A stretch of DNA of 64,000 nt from positions 186,001-250,000 of the forward strand of contig OZ014414.1 of the NCBI GenBank assembly GCA_963965975.1. The letters are read 5' to 3'. Within the stretch, counting starts at the first letter, position 1. Each line of letters opens with the position of its first letter. The notes under the pieces are model-generated. The model was not told where the DNA came from. It was given only the letters and a program-made list of their open reading frames with translations, and did not search any database. This DNA is from Xestospongia bergquistia. Lineage: Eukaryota; Porifera; Demospongiae; Haplosclerida; Petrosiidae. This document shows positions 22,606 to 34,439 of the stretch, piece by piece. A program made the translations under genes and the position numbers.

Positions 22606-23115
22606 AATTACTCTATTAAAAGTTGATCCACAAATCCGAGAATGTAACTAATTAAATAAAAGTTTATATAATAGTAATGATAAACATCCACATAAAAAGC
22701 TTGACTGGTTTCCTTTTTCTGATGATATATAGATGTGTGACTGGTCAAAGATTACATTACTCTATGGTGTTATTAGATACTCTATTGTCTTAATTACTAC
22801 ACATGTCTAACTAGTTTTAAAAACTGGTTCATCATAATTATGTGTGGGATGCACTCTCCCTTTGCAACAAATCACTAGCATCTCTATTAAGAAAAATATG
22901 CCAAATAATTAATACTTCTCAACAACAAAGAATAAAAAATTAGAAACTTTAATATATTACTTTTATATATATTAATTAAATGATGTAAGAACAAACTCTT
23001 CATACTACACAGTTACATTCTCAGTACTTAATAAGTCAGTCAAACTCAATAGTAAGTTATAATTAAGTACTTATTTAAACAACAAATTCCAAGAGTACAA
23101 AGCCTGACTATAACT
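22606..23115. other. Intergenic; older duplicate of 25450-25740
   Basis: AT-rich spacer with no gene. Tracts such as actggtttcctt, gtgtgggatgca and ttaagaaaaatat match the spacer near 25460-25625, so the pseudogene fragments that follow each tract arose by copying one block. Confidence 0.55.
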
Positions 23116-23312
23116 ATGAGCTCCCATAGATATAGTGATGAGACACAAATGAACTACTTTAAAAGGGTTGTGTTTTTTCTTTATAAACCTGTTCTCTCCC
23201 AGTCACAACTTTCTGTAACCATTCTCATTGTCAAATTTAATATATATCTGAAATTATCCTCAGAAATACCTCCAGTAAAGAAAGCAGTCATTGCCATACA
23301 CATAAGATGAAT
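23116..23312 (-). pseudogene. Relic of a member-G-like gene (C-terminal part)
   Basis: Read on the minus strand, MAMTAFFTGGIS and NLTMRMVTE correspond to MAITAVFIGGIS and to tail residues of member G and to the relic at 25742-26010. The frame is broken and the rest of the gene is missing. Confidence 0.65.
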
Positions 23313-23389
23313 AATTAATTAAAGGACTGTTCTACAGTCAAGTAAAAAATTGATCACGAGATGAGACTAACTAAATTATAATAGATGTC

Positions 23390-23580
23390 ATGACTAAACT
23401 GGTTGCTGCTATTTTCATCATTCAAAATACATTTGAAATGATTCACAGGTCATATGAAAACACTCCGAGTCCTAATAAAATTCATTTTGTGATCTGTATA
23501 TCAAGTCTTTGTTTCTGTATAGTTTTGATAGAGAGACCAGTAACTGTTGACAGAAGTAACCAGATAACTTAATCACTGTA
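23390..23580 (-). pseudogene. Relic of a member-A-like gene (TM2-TM3)
   Basis: Minus-strand translation gives IWLLLSTVTGLSIKTIQ and, after a stop, ILLGLGVFSYDL then IISNVF. This aligns with IWLLLTTVISISVKKMF and ILLALGVCMYDVEIIYNIF of member A, with at least two in-frame stops. It is joined to a relic of the C1D 3' flank (23311-23385). Confidence 0.65.
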
Positions 23581-23916
23581 CTTATATATAGTGTTCCAAC
23601 TTGATTTAACATAAGAATCATTAATCTAGAAATGACATAATGTTTGCTTTTTCAAACAACATTGTCGCTTCACAATTGCAGACTTGAAGTACTCAAAATG
23701 TTTTTATCATTAGTATTCTATGAAAACATTTATAACATTAATAACACAGAAATCAGCAATATTAGCAATATTAGTTAATTATCATATGATGTCATCATAA
23801 TCTATTAATTATGATGACCTCATATTCAATGTATATGAAAAGTTTAAAACAAATGTACTATATAAAATGTTAAAGTTATAGCTTGTTAAGTTATGAGGAC
23901 TTTGGGATATATATTT

Positions 23917-24900
23917 TTAACGTTTTAAACCACTAACGAATTCAGTGTTCTCCATAACATTCTGCTCAGTACATGGTAATGGTCTTTGTAGATGGTTTTC
24001 ATTGTTATCGTTATCACTACATACACGACGGTATTCTGATCTTATTACTACTAAGTCCGTGTTTGTCCAGCTACGAGATGAGACAGCTACTTCAGTATTA
24101 TTTGGTGTATCAGGCTCATATTTCTTATAAATACGCCATAATCTACAACATGAATAAAATCGGATTGTTACTTCTAAAACAGCTAGTACCAACCCAATAC
24201 ACATGTCCAATGTAATGTAATCTCCTTGTTTGTAATGTTGATAGGCTGTAGTAATGATAACACTAGCAACATGTTCCACCATAACTAAGTTAAAAAAACA
24301 ACTTAATATTATGAAATACTTGATGTGCCTTAAGTTAGAACGGTAAGAACACCATCAATAGTAAAATAGAAAATATACTTGTAAAACTGTGTGTAAAGGC
24401 ACTGTGATCAACGGCATTAACAAGCCCAGCTGTTTTAACCAGATCAATTGAATGACAAACATTAGGTATACATGAATTATCATCCATAACTGATATGTCA
24501 ACATTGCAATGATCAGTAGCAAAAATACTCCACGTCGATATACACTGCCTTGGTTTATGGTGGTTATTATTGAGCTTACTTTCAGCCATCTTTGCATCCA
24601 TGGCAAAGGCTTTATAGTTTGCAAACCATAGACCTCCTTCAATAAATCGAAGGATAAAGATGACATGGTGACCCATATACATATATTGAATATATCATTT
24701 GGACATATGGCAACTGCTCCAATATGCTCCAAGCAAAGATCCCAAGGTTGATTGAGATTAAATATTGTGACGACAAATCGAAGAGCAATGCTTAGAGCTA
24801 ATAAGAGTCCAGTTACAACGAATCTATAGACATAAAGTACAATATATTTACGTCATAGTAGTCTTCATATAACTAACCTCTTTGATAACGCTTCTATCAT
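23917..24900 (-). pseudogene. Six-TM membrane protein, member D, with one in-frame TGA
   Basis: The mini-exon is 24878-24900 (23 nt, MIEALSKR with the next base) and exon 2 is 23917-24823. They join to 310 codons, of which one, 24355-24357, is TGA directly after LQVYFLFYY. The reading frame continues unbroken on both sides (WCSYRSNLRHIKYF after it), and the family motifs YQLWMIIHVY, LQVYFL and LAVLEVTIRFY are all kept. It is closest to member C. The single stop in an otherwise intact gene suggests a very recent nonsense allele, a sequence error, or readthrough. Without the stop it would be a normal family member. Confidence 0.65.
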
Positions 24901-25741
24901 TGAGTTAAGTAAGACTGGAAAGATATAGACCAAGCAAAAAAATGAGATTGCAGACTTGCTACAACTTTTTTCTGAATTTGTGTTTCACCGAGTATTTACC
25001 TGTCACCAAGATAATATACATTGAACCTTAGTAGAATAATAAGAGAATCCACAAGCCCAATGAACCGTTAGAGACTTGCGTATTTGCAGCCTGTGATCAA
25101 GGAGCAAGGAAAGAGACTCGGAAGAAGCTACGATCTTGTCGATATGACCGAGATGACTCACGTCACGTGCATGAGGGGCGTGGTCCACGTAATTATTAAT
25201 CATCTATTAATTTTATTAATTACGTGTTTACGTCACTCGAAAAGAAAAGGTCATTGTCACTGACCTTGTTCTTTCTGTAACAAGTACTTGTTCTTTCTGT
25301 AACAAGTACTGATTGATTGATTGATTGACAGAGTATAATTCCTTCATCACACACACGAACACATATGCCTGACTCAGCAAATTGTGTGATGATACAATGC
25401 GATAGAACAAAAGAACAAAAGCATGTGCATAATGACAATATGTATGTTACATATAAAATGGTTTAGCTTAACTGGTTTCCTTTAAAGATATAGACATATG
25501 TCTGGTTAAAGTTTATATTACTATATAAGGCATATGACTAGTTTTAATCAAATTAATTGTGTGGGATGCATATTCGGTATTAAAATAACACTGAACTCCA
25601 AAGGAAAGTTAAGAAAAATATATTAAATAACAATAGCAAGAAAATTAAAAAATAGAAAATTAATGTATAATAAATAGTAATTAAATTTATAACATATCAC
25701 TTCTCAGTACTTAATAAGTCAATCAAAATTAATAGTAATAT
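24901..25741. other. Spacer upstream of member D
   Basis: No convincing gene. It contains a short direct repeat (ttgttctttctgtaacaagt at about 25267 and 25288) followed by a gattgattgatt run, and a tract shared with 22680-22920. Small open frames here are unsupported. Confidence 0.5.
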
Positions 25742-26010
25742 TTAAACAGCAAATTCCAAGTCTAAAGAGTACAAAGCCTGGCTATAGCTATGAGCTCCCA
25801 TAGACATAGTAACAGGACACAAATGACCTATTTTGAAAGGGTTGTGTTTTTCTTTATAAGCCTGTTCTCTTTCAGTCACAACTGTAACTATTCTCATTGT
25901 CAAATTTAACAAAATATCTGACATTATTATCAGAATACCTCCAGTAAAGACAGCAGTCATTGCCATATACATAACATGAATGAGCATGACGAGTTTATCA
26001 TGTGTATATA
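25742..26010 (-). pseudogene. Relic of a member-G-like gene, internally deleted
   Basis: An 81-codon frame begins MLIHVMYMAMTAVFTGG, like FVHLICMAITAVFIGG of member G. It then jumps to a tail resembling the end of G (EREQAYKEKHNPF against KEQVYTEKNATL). The last TM and most of the tail are missing. Its sister relic is at 23116-23312. Confidence 0.65.
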
Positions 26011-26039
26011 TACAGGCATTTCTTAAGCAGAGTTAACTG

Positions 26040-26741
26040 ACTACAACACTATATTAAACTAAACTACTTGTTGTCTCAACTTCCATATTATTGTCTCTGA
26101 TTATTCATATTTGAATGTGTTTGCTTACTAGGTAGTATTTGTAATAACATAATCAATTGTTTTAATTTGTTTACTTGGCACACTGTACTCACAACTTAGT
26201 ATATACTCTCAATCCAAACAACCACACTTTCCTGATATGCAATGTACTTATCATTGTAATATGTGATGTATAATTAGAAATTCATTTCATTTTCACACAA
26301 TCACATGTTATAATAGAATGTTCATATTTACTTAGTGTGAATAGATGTTATAGTAGTCAGTTATGAGATACAAGAGACATGTTGTCTAGAAATAGGGCAC
26401 AAACTTGTCATATGTCTGTTTACATTATTACACTAGTAAATTACAACCATAGTAGGATATATATACTACTGTCACAAATACTCTATACATAATTACACAT
26501 AATATTATATATATATATATATACATTACTAGTACAACATGTTCTAAGTAATGTGTGGTGATTAACCAAAGTAATGTATAAATCATAACACATTGTTCTC
26601 AAACCGCTGATGGGTGTGTAAGGTTGCATTTGTCCAGTTATGAAGTCTCCAAATGGGTGACGATATGTCACTAATGACATCATAACCAGATTTGCTGTAC
26701 TTTTGTGGCACTGGGGATTTGAGGGTGACAAATTTGTTTGT
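26040..26741. repeat. Third, diverged copy of the member-A 3' flank
   Basis: Matches 8335-8980 and 17640-18330 in order, including gtctcaacttccatatta, a short TA run (26505-26522) and gttctaagtaatgtgtggtg. It adjoins the relic at 26742, so gene and flank were copied together. Confidence 0.75.
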
Positions 26742-27230
26742 TTACAAACAAATTTGTAAATTGCCTATACTCAATACATTATTATCATGTATCGATGTAT
26801 CATCCATGTAGATTAGTATGATGTAGTTGGGCTGAAAAATAGCTACCATAGTCAGAACATGTAAAATCATAACACCATTGAATATAGCATTTGTAATCAG
26901 AGTTTGCAAGTGATTACCAACTGCCGTCATTCTTTCCCTTGATGTAAGATAGAATATTTGATACATAGTGTGTGCAATAAGAGCCACGGATGGAAGGAGA
27001 TATAATAGCTGAATTATCCAGGCAGTTGAGGTGGTGTATATAATCCAAAAATCATATGATAATACTCACTACTCCTAATACTATGGCAAACCTGGAAATA
27101 TGTATATTTGGTTTTTGTTGTTTCCACATATTCATAATGGAGACACTAATAACTGCTGGTAAGAGTAACCATATGGCGAGTTTTGATAGTAACTGTTGAC
27201 TTAATCACTGTACTTATTATAATGTTCCAC
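26742..27230 (-). pseudogene. Decayed member-A-like gene (E)
   Basis: Minus-strand pieces WLLLPAVISVSIMNMW, RFAIVLGVVSIII, then in another frame VALIAHTMYQIFYLTS and NAIFNGVMILHVLTMV, follow the order of TM2 to TM5 of member A. There is at least one frameshift near TM3, and the last TM and tail are lost. A third copy of A, older than the A/B split. Confidence 0.75.
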
Positions 27231-27792
27231 ACTTGATCTAACTGGAGAACATAAGAATCATTAATCCACTCCAGCTAATACTATATACATCCAAATTGCA
27301 TATGATGACCATATGCCAACATCCATATAAGGTCAGATCACACATGTTGTTGTCATTCACTCTATATAGTTATATAAATCAAAATGATTTATTCATAAGC
27401 TTAGTTTAAATATATGTAGTTGTAGTATTCACAGTAAAAATAACAATAACAAAAACAATAACAATAATTAGCACTAATCCCAATATATAACTTTCATAAA
27501 ATAAAAATTATAATCGAGTTTTATATCTTAAGCATATTGTTAATTGTGTGTACTACTTAATATATTTAGCGAATACTATAATAATCATAAAAATTCATAA
27601 GCATCAAAATTTTTGTCTATTAATAAACTTCAGTTAAATAAAATGATTTGGAAAATCACTAAATAAAATGCATGTTAATCCAAATCCCTACAACTGCTCA
27701 AATTAATTAGTAGACACAATTAATAGCAGGATTAATATATATATAGCAACGCATTAGTGTAACTTAATTGGAAGTCCATGGACATTGTCACT
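27231..27792. other. Intergenic between relic E and member F
   Basis: AT-rich with short A/C-rich runs (aataacaataac). I see no gene. Confidence 0.5.
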
Positions 27793-28624
27793 TCATCGTA
27801 CTATTAGCTTATCTTGACCACGATTACTTGACCTTTCAGGGTTCACATCAAAGTCTCCACGATACTGTGCTACTTTAGCCTCATTCCTAAACGCTTGAAT
27901 GCAGACTTTAATGTAGCATATTAAAGCTATCATACGATATCCACATTCCATTAAACCAAGAAGAATAACTATAACAGTTTCCAAGTTGATATCGTCAGCA
28001 TTCATGTTATGTAGGGCAGTTAATCCCATGTAGATAACATGAACAAGCATTGTCCCATTATAGCCAGCACTTAAGTAAATATGATATCGAAACTTGCTTG
28101 ACGATCGATGAGCGTAGATCTTTAAGTTCATTAAAAACAAGATTTCATGCACAGTGTGAGATAGCATGGATAAAAATGGCAATATTAAAAAAAGCTGGAT
28201 ACCAAACGAGCATGTTACTGCATACGATATGTATATGTAAATAAACATACACACTTCATAGCCAACGACTAACGAAATCATTATGAAAATTGCTAATATA
28301 TATAAACTGACCTTTCCTAATAGATATAAAATTGGAGGTATTGTTTCAAAGGTATTCATATCATAGCCAAGTGAAGTGCATGTTGCAGTTACTGACAGCC
28401 ATATTACGAAACTAGTAACATGGGTAGGTTTAGTTGAGATATTTCCAAACGGTAGCTGGATAATAAACTTGTTATCTCTATCCTGCACACTCGCATGATA
28501 TCGAGTAGGCACTAATATCAGAAGTACACAAATTGCGGTTGTTACTAAGTACTGTCGGAGTCTAGAAGTAAAAAAGATGACAGTGGATAATGATTAACGT
28601 TTAGTACAAAACTTACGTAGGCAT
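27793..28624 (-). CDS. Six-TM membrane protein, family member F
   Basis: The mini-exon 28617-28624 is only 8 nt (ATG CCT AC). Exon 2 is 27793-28561, and together they encode 258 residues starting MPTLRQYLVTTAICVLL. Motifs: YEVCMFIYIYISYA in TM3, HEILFLMN in TM4 (Glu replaces the usual Gln), and LGLMECGYRMI in the last TM. A long hydrophilic loop with a possible N-glycosylation site (GNIS) follows TM1. The short tail is basic. Closest in layout to member G. Function unknown. Confidence 0.7.
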
Positions 28625-29927
28625 AGTTATTTGAGGCTGCGCTATGCGTTTACGTCTCTCTAATTAGTTAAGACTATCTATGAGGATGAACTAATACTAA
28701 TACAAACGAGAATACGCGTCCAAAATTCATCAAAATCCTCAAAGAAATTGCCTCTAAACTTTCTTTTCTGTTTACTACAGCCGTTTCCAGGGAAACTTTT
28801 TCTGCCCATGCTCAGCTCCGCCTCTTCTCTTATCAATATGGCCGTATCTTGGAATTATTTACCTTAGAGAATAAGGCCTCACATCGCAACTTTGCAATGG
28901 TATTTATTTTAATTCAAGTTGATACGTTCAACCTCATCCTCCTTGTATAATTGCAGTCTTAGCCATTCTCCAATTATAAAAGTTATGATTTTATAAAGAA
29001 AAGTTTTTCTGTAATGTAAATGAAATTAACAAAGTAACACATTATGACAGCATAGTATATGTAATGTTACTGATCAATACATTGTAAAATTCATGTATTC
29101 TTTAACACACAAATTGTTAATAGTATTTGCAGCTATGTAAGCTCTACCTCTCAGTATAATGGATTTGTATAGACTTTTACTGCCAATGTCAGCAAGAGAG
29201 AAGTCACGGGACAAAACGTATACACATTATGTACTTGTTTACATGTAGACTTGTATTATTGTAATCTATATATTGTACAAGTATATTAAAGGTATTATAC
29301 TCTTTATATTGTCTAGACAAACCAGTACATAACCACATATACCATGGTATACATATATTATATAGTATTAGTAGTATCGATTGTTTAGATAACTACACAC
29401 TATACTAGTGTAAAATAATTTAGTGAATACATAGACATGTTGTTGGTGTATATCCGGTATATATATAATAATAATACAAGAATATTGTATATATCAGCAA
29501 TAGATTTTATTATATTAAGATATATAATTATACCAAATAATACTTATCAGTAACAACAAAAGAATAAAAAGAATAGAAAATTAATGTATTATAAAAGATA
29601 AAACAAAGACATAAAGGTATACTAATTAAACAATATATATAAACATATCACATCCAATACAGTCATATAATAAAATCCCAGTCAGTAAAATTCCACAATC
29701 AATGAGCTAATGAACTAGTAACAAACAAACCAAACGGTTTAAAAGAATTTAACAAAATGAGACTATACTACAAAATATAAAGGAATATAGCAACAGATTA
29801 CTTTAGATAGAAAACAACAGAATCAAGTCACACATGTATGAATATCTTAAAACATGAAAATTCCAAAAAGACAAAGTTAGTTATAAGCTCATGTAAAGCT
29901 AGTAACAATAACGCACAGTCAGCAGAC
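28625..29927. other. Intergenic between members F and G
   Basis: About 1.3 kb. It holds a GC-richer patch near 28780-28860 and AT-rich low-complexity sequence, but no coding exon I can support on either strand. The patch is close to the start of F and may be promoter sequence. Confidence 0.5.
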
Positions 29928-31143
29928 CTAGTTTGAAAGGGTTGCATTTTTTTCTGTATAGACCTGTTCTTTCCCAGTAACAATTTCCTTGTTGCCATTT
30001 TCATTGTCACACGGAACAGATATTTGAAAATAGTCAACTTTTACGGAAGAGAAGCTTCCATTACTTAAAGTACTAACTGACGTTTGACGAATATTCAATT
30101 CATTGCCCACAACAAAGAATAGAGCAGTGTCCTCATTACATTTATAAGGTGTTACATTATAATCAGGTTGTAACGTTTCAGGAGTTATGAAGCAATGATT
30201 AAAAGCTAAGCCAGTTTGAATAGAAGGTAATGTTTCTGTTTCAACAACATTTTCACCAACATGTCTTGATTTAACTGGGTCAGAAATTGGTTTGTGTATA
30301 ATATAAAGTGTATAATAACAATAGAAAGCATAGGCTCTATACAACAGTTCTACACAACCAAGAGGAACGATCACATATTTCTCCGCACTCCAGTCCTTAG
30401 AAATACCTCCAATGAAGACAGCAGTTATTGCCATGCATATAAGATGAACAAACATGATGAAATTAAAAAATCCACTAATGTATAAATGGAACAGAAATTG
30501 TTCTAAAGGTACATTACGAGGACAAACTTCCGTGCGTGCATACTGCATCAAGAACATAGCCTGGTATATAGAGTGACTTATTACAGTAAAGAAAGGCATG
30601 ACCATTACAAGTCGAATGATAAAAGCACAAGATAGTGCATATGAAACAAAGATATAACTAAACATCCAAACTTCATAGCACACTACAAATACAGTAACAA
30701 TGAAAGACAGGACATTACCAAGCATTGACAAGATGGTCACATTTCTTAACGTTACAATATTTTTCATGTATGACCTCATTGCAACGAGTAATGAAAGTGG
30801 TATTAAACTCCCTGATATCCAGATGATGAAGCTACAGATATGCGTCACTCGTGTCCTAAAATACACAGGACTAGGGATATCGACTTCTTCGCCAGGATTC
30901 AGTAGAATTACACTAATATTATAGTCATTGTTAATATCAAAACTGACTTTATAATCAATTGTGAAGAGAGTGACAACAGTACGAAGAAGTACTGCACAAA
31001 GAAATATATATGTTACTCCACTCAGAATTGTCCTAAAATTATAAGGAGGAACTATCATTTTATGATAGCAATGTTAGTGACAATGAAATTTTTTACATAT
31101 ATCAAGTAACATTTCTAACAAGACTAGCTAACCTCATAGGCAT
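29928..31143 (-). CDS. Six-TM membrane protein, family member G (longest tail)
   Basis: The mini-exon is 31133-31143 (11 nt, MPM plus AG) and exon 2 is 29928-31032, together 371 residues starting MPMRTILSGVTYIFLC. An in-frame ATG inside the intron would give a longer unspliced N-terminus, but splicing matches all the paralogs. A long first loop carries NISV and a proline/acidic stretch. Motifs: YEVWMFSYIFVSYA in TM3, YQAMFLMQY in TM4, LGCVELLYRAY in the last TM. The ~125-residue C-terminal tail is Ser/Thr-rich and is shared, in decayed form, by the relics at 23.1 and 25.7 kb. Function unknown. Confidence 0.7.
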
Positions 31144-31531
31144 AGCGTCCGATTTGCAAACAATTAAAACTTTGTATGAGCCGAATCTGCTCAACTTCTA
31201 TATATTATTTACTTGTAGTCAATGTCAAGGCGGTTTATAGTTATAAGAACAACTTTTAGTCCATGACTTTGAGATGTACAACATCTGCCTAACGCTTACC
31301 AACACAGACTTGTGCGGGGACTGGCTATCTTCCCCTTTTTACGTTAGTTTTATACAAAGGTTAGGAATGTGGGCTAAAGGTAACGTCGTACCCAGGTGTT
31401 CCGAAAAACGCCTGGGTACGAGGCTAATACTAAAGTCTAAAAGAAAAGGGTGTAACATGTGACCGTATGCAATCTTTTTAATCAAAAGATATTCAATATT
31501 TGTTGAACTAAAGCAGACAAGGAAGGTAGTA
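31144..31531. other. Intergenic with a 10-bp-stem hairpin
   Basis: A divergent spacer between member G and the SLC36-like gene. 31387-31396 (cgtacccagg) and 31411-31420 (cctgggtacg) form a perfect 10-bp stem with a 14-nt loop; the rest shows no gene. Confidence 0.6.
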
Positions 31532-32483
31532 ATGAGTTCACTTGAAGAAAAACCTTTAATTCATGGAACTCATCTTCAACAATCTGCTGAACCTTTTCTA
31601 GATCTTCCAAAACGACAAGAAGGCTCCAAGTAAGAATGTCATACTATCTCTCTCTAACTATTATCTGTTTAGTGTTATAGCAACCTTTTTTAACTTTGCT
31701 AAGGCCAGCATTGGGTCTGGTAGCTTTGCTCTGCCATTTGCTGTCCTCTCTGCTGGTGTACTGCTAGGATCAGCTGGAATGATCATCTTAGGAATAGTCA
31801 GGTTAGTAATGAATGGGTGGGGCTTGTCCACCTTTAGATAATAGAATTGATGGGTGGACAAAATGACAGCTACAGACAGATGGACACAGCATGAGTGGGG
31901 GGGGGGACTCCTATATGACCAGCCATTTATCATCTTTTAGTGTTTATACAATGCAGTTAATGTTAGAATGTAAGCAGAAAGCTGTCAAAGGACTCTCTCC
32001 TGAACAACAAAAAGAATATACTTACACTGAACTTGGAAGAGCTGCTTTAGGTGTTTTTGGAAAATGGGCAGTAGATTTCTCAGTATTAGGTTGTAATTTA
32101 GGAGTGTGTGCTGGTTATATGATATTTATAGCATCTAATTTACGTGTAAGTTAAATAAAATACAGTACAGTTAATACTAATAGAATTTCTTTTGCATAAT
32201 ATAAAGTTATAGCTACATAAATAAGTTTTAGAAAAGGTTAAATTTTGTAGCAGTGGTTATTTCATCTGGTAAAGAAGTTTATTAATGTTAGCTTTGAAAT
32301 ATGGAAGTTATGGTCTGATATATTAAAGGATTAAATTCATTCTACATTTCCATTAAAATTATTTCTATAATAATACATACTAATATATTTAATAATGGTA
32401 TATTTAGTAGTAGATATATATTAATATATATTACTATGTATTATTATTATAACCTAACAATGTATTGATCTTAGCATAAAACA

Positions 32484-32553
<70 letters not shown>

Positions 32554-33906
32554 GTGGGCATTCACTTGCTTTGCCTATCATCATGAGAGTCATACTGGTA
32601 TCTGTTTCACAACTTATGAAGTCTATGCTTTCATTATACCTATCCTGATTTTACTCACTTACTTGCCATCCTTTAAATATCTAGCATATGCAGCTTATGT
32701 GGGCGCTATATTTCTTGTAGTGGCCATGATAGTATGTAGATAATTGGATGGATAGATAAATAGGATCAATAATGGACAGATATTATTGATATTTTTTTCA
32801 TATATTGTAGACTGTATTTGTGTATGGAATACAAAATGGTTTCACGCATGATAATGTGCGATGGTTACCATCATCTTGGCTTAATGTAGCTCAGTGGTTT
32901 GGTCTGACAGCCTTCTTATTCTGTATACATAGCATGGTAAGAGAGAAGGAGAGTATGTGTGTGTGTACTATTATATATATTATATATAGGTCATACCATT
33001 AGAGTCAGCAATGAAACATTCACAGTATATGACTTATGTCCTTGATGCAGCTGCTCTTGTTGTAGTTGGTATCAACTTACCATTTGCTCTTTATGGTTAC
33101 TTTTTATTTGGTTCAGAGACACAAGGTAAGGTATTCTCTATTACTAAGTTATTACAACGTAAACTATCCTTTCCTTACATCCTCTCTGTCTTCTCAGGTT
33201 ATATATTTGAGAATATGCCAGGTGGTGCTTTTAATGACACAGTTCGTATTTTTCTATCATTGGAGCTCACGCTAACTTTTCCAATTGTCTTCAAGCCTGC
33301 CTCTGATGTAATGGAAGAAATCATACAAAATTTTCTCCTAGTAAGATATATGATAATGTAGCATTTTTAAATATACCTTTACTCAGCGTATTGCTCGGTA
33401 TTTTGATGTCAATGCTATTCTAGAGCTCTATGGGAGACGGGTAAGAATGAAATGGACAGATAATTAAATAAATAGATGGATGATTTGATAGTTGTATTGT
33501 GATAACTATATAATTTATTGTTAACTTACTGTAGGAACTAAAATGGAAGATAGCACACACTGTAATGATCTGTTCCATGCGGACAATACTGGTTCTCATA
33601 TCCTGGGGAGTGGCCGTGGGAATTCCTCGTTTTGAACTTTGCCTTGCCTTTGTTGGGAGTTTAGCTACCAGTATTCTTGCCTTTGTCTTGCCACCTTTGT
33701 TTCATCTTAGTCTAAAATGGCATGACACTGCCATATATCGTAATATACTTCATATTGTGATCTTAGTAGTGGGTATCATAGCAACAGCATTGGCCACTGG
33801 TATTAATCTTTATGAGGCCATTGCTAATGGTGGTTCAAGTGATAATTGTCACTCTGTTCAAGAAGGTTGTGTCAAAAATACAACCGACACTAGTGACTTA
33901 TATTAA
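31532..33906 (+). CDS. SLC36-type proton-coupled amino-acid transporter
   Basis: Nine exons join in frame to 479 residues: 31532-31629, 31673-31801, 31941-32145, 32555-32731, 32811-32936, 32990-33125, 33198-33340, 33387-33440 and 33535-33906. After a hydrophilic N-terminus comes NVIATFFNFAKASIGSGSFA, the family's first-TM signature (N-hK-IGtGvLaLP type). Later segments include GRAALGVFGKWAVDFS, LPFALYGYFLFGSETQG and SWGVAVGIPRFELCLAFVGS. This is the order seen in PAT/SLC36 and AVT proteins of the Aa_trans family, with about 10-11 TM helices. Members move small neutral amino acids, often coupled to protons, at plasma membrane or lysosome; which applies here cannot be told. Exon 4 follows a long CT tract acting as its polypyrimidine run. 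Confidence 0.9.
32489..32553. repeat. (CT)n microsatellite at a splice acceptor
   Basis: About 62 bp of CT with one interruption (ctttct), ending in ccag at the acceptor of SLC36-like exon 4 (32555). It is an unusually long polypyrimidine tract. Confidence 0.95.
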
Positions 33907-34439
33907 GTTAACAAACCAGTATGTTGTATGTTGTAATATCAATTTGATAAGCCTTCAAATTTGCTGTTATTTTGTTTACTATTGACTCAATTTATTATGA
34001 AAAATCCCCTTAAAACATTCTCAATACAATGCTCACTTGTACCTGAGGTTGAATTTCAGCTAGACTGTCAACTAATGGAGGGTGACAGTGCCAGCAACGT
34101 ACACAGACCATTAAAAATTACAATTTAGTAATGTTGTAACAACAAAACTAAGTGCAGTTTATGAAGAAATGTATATATGATGACTTCATATATTGTATAT
34201 CGAAGTTAAATCGTTATTTTTTTATGGCAACTAATTGTTATTAATTAACTCATAAATTGGGCTCTTGTCGCCATATTCCTCGTAATTGTTAATTAGCACG
34301 TGATAACAGAAAAGTGCGGGAGATACGAAAATGTAAATTCGATTGCTGTTAAAATTATTTCGCACATGAAACTATCTAACTACATTGTAGTCTTCATTTA
34401 ATACCAGATGAACTTTACACCATTCAAAAGTGCGAAATA
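33907..34439. other. Intergenic, SLC36-like 3' end to receptor 5' end
   Basis: About 530 bp containing the 3' UTR of the transporter and the presumed promoter of the class C receptor. No further gene was seen. Confidence 0.6.

Noticed and set aside
23116-23310. A plus-strand 64-codon frame beginning MSSHRYSDE
   Set aside because: The similarity lies on the minus strand, to the tail of member G, so this frame is a by-product of a relic.
28741-28900. GC-richer patch with a possible ATGGCC start between members F and G
   Set aside because: The frame closes within about ten codons (MAVSWNYLP then stop), and I found no convincing downstream exon; left as intergenic.
32941-33002. Read-through frame after SLC36-like exon 5
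   Set aside because: It begins at a gtaagaga donor and the downstream acceptor restores HSMVIPLESAMK; the read-through is intron.
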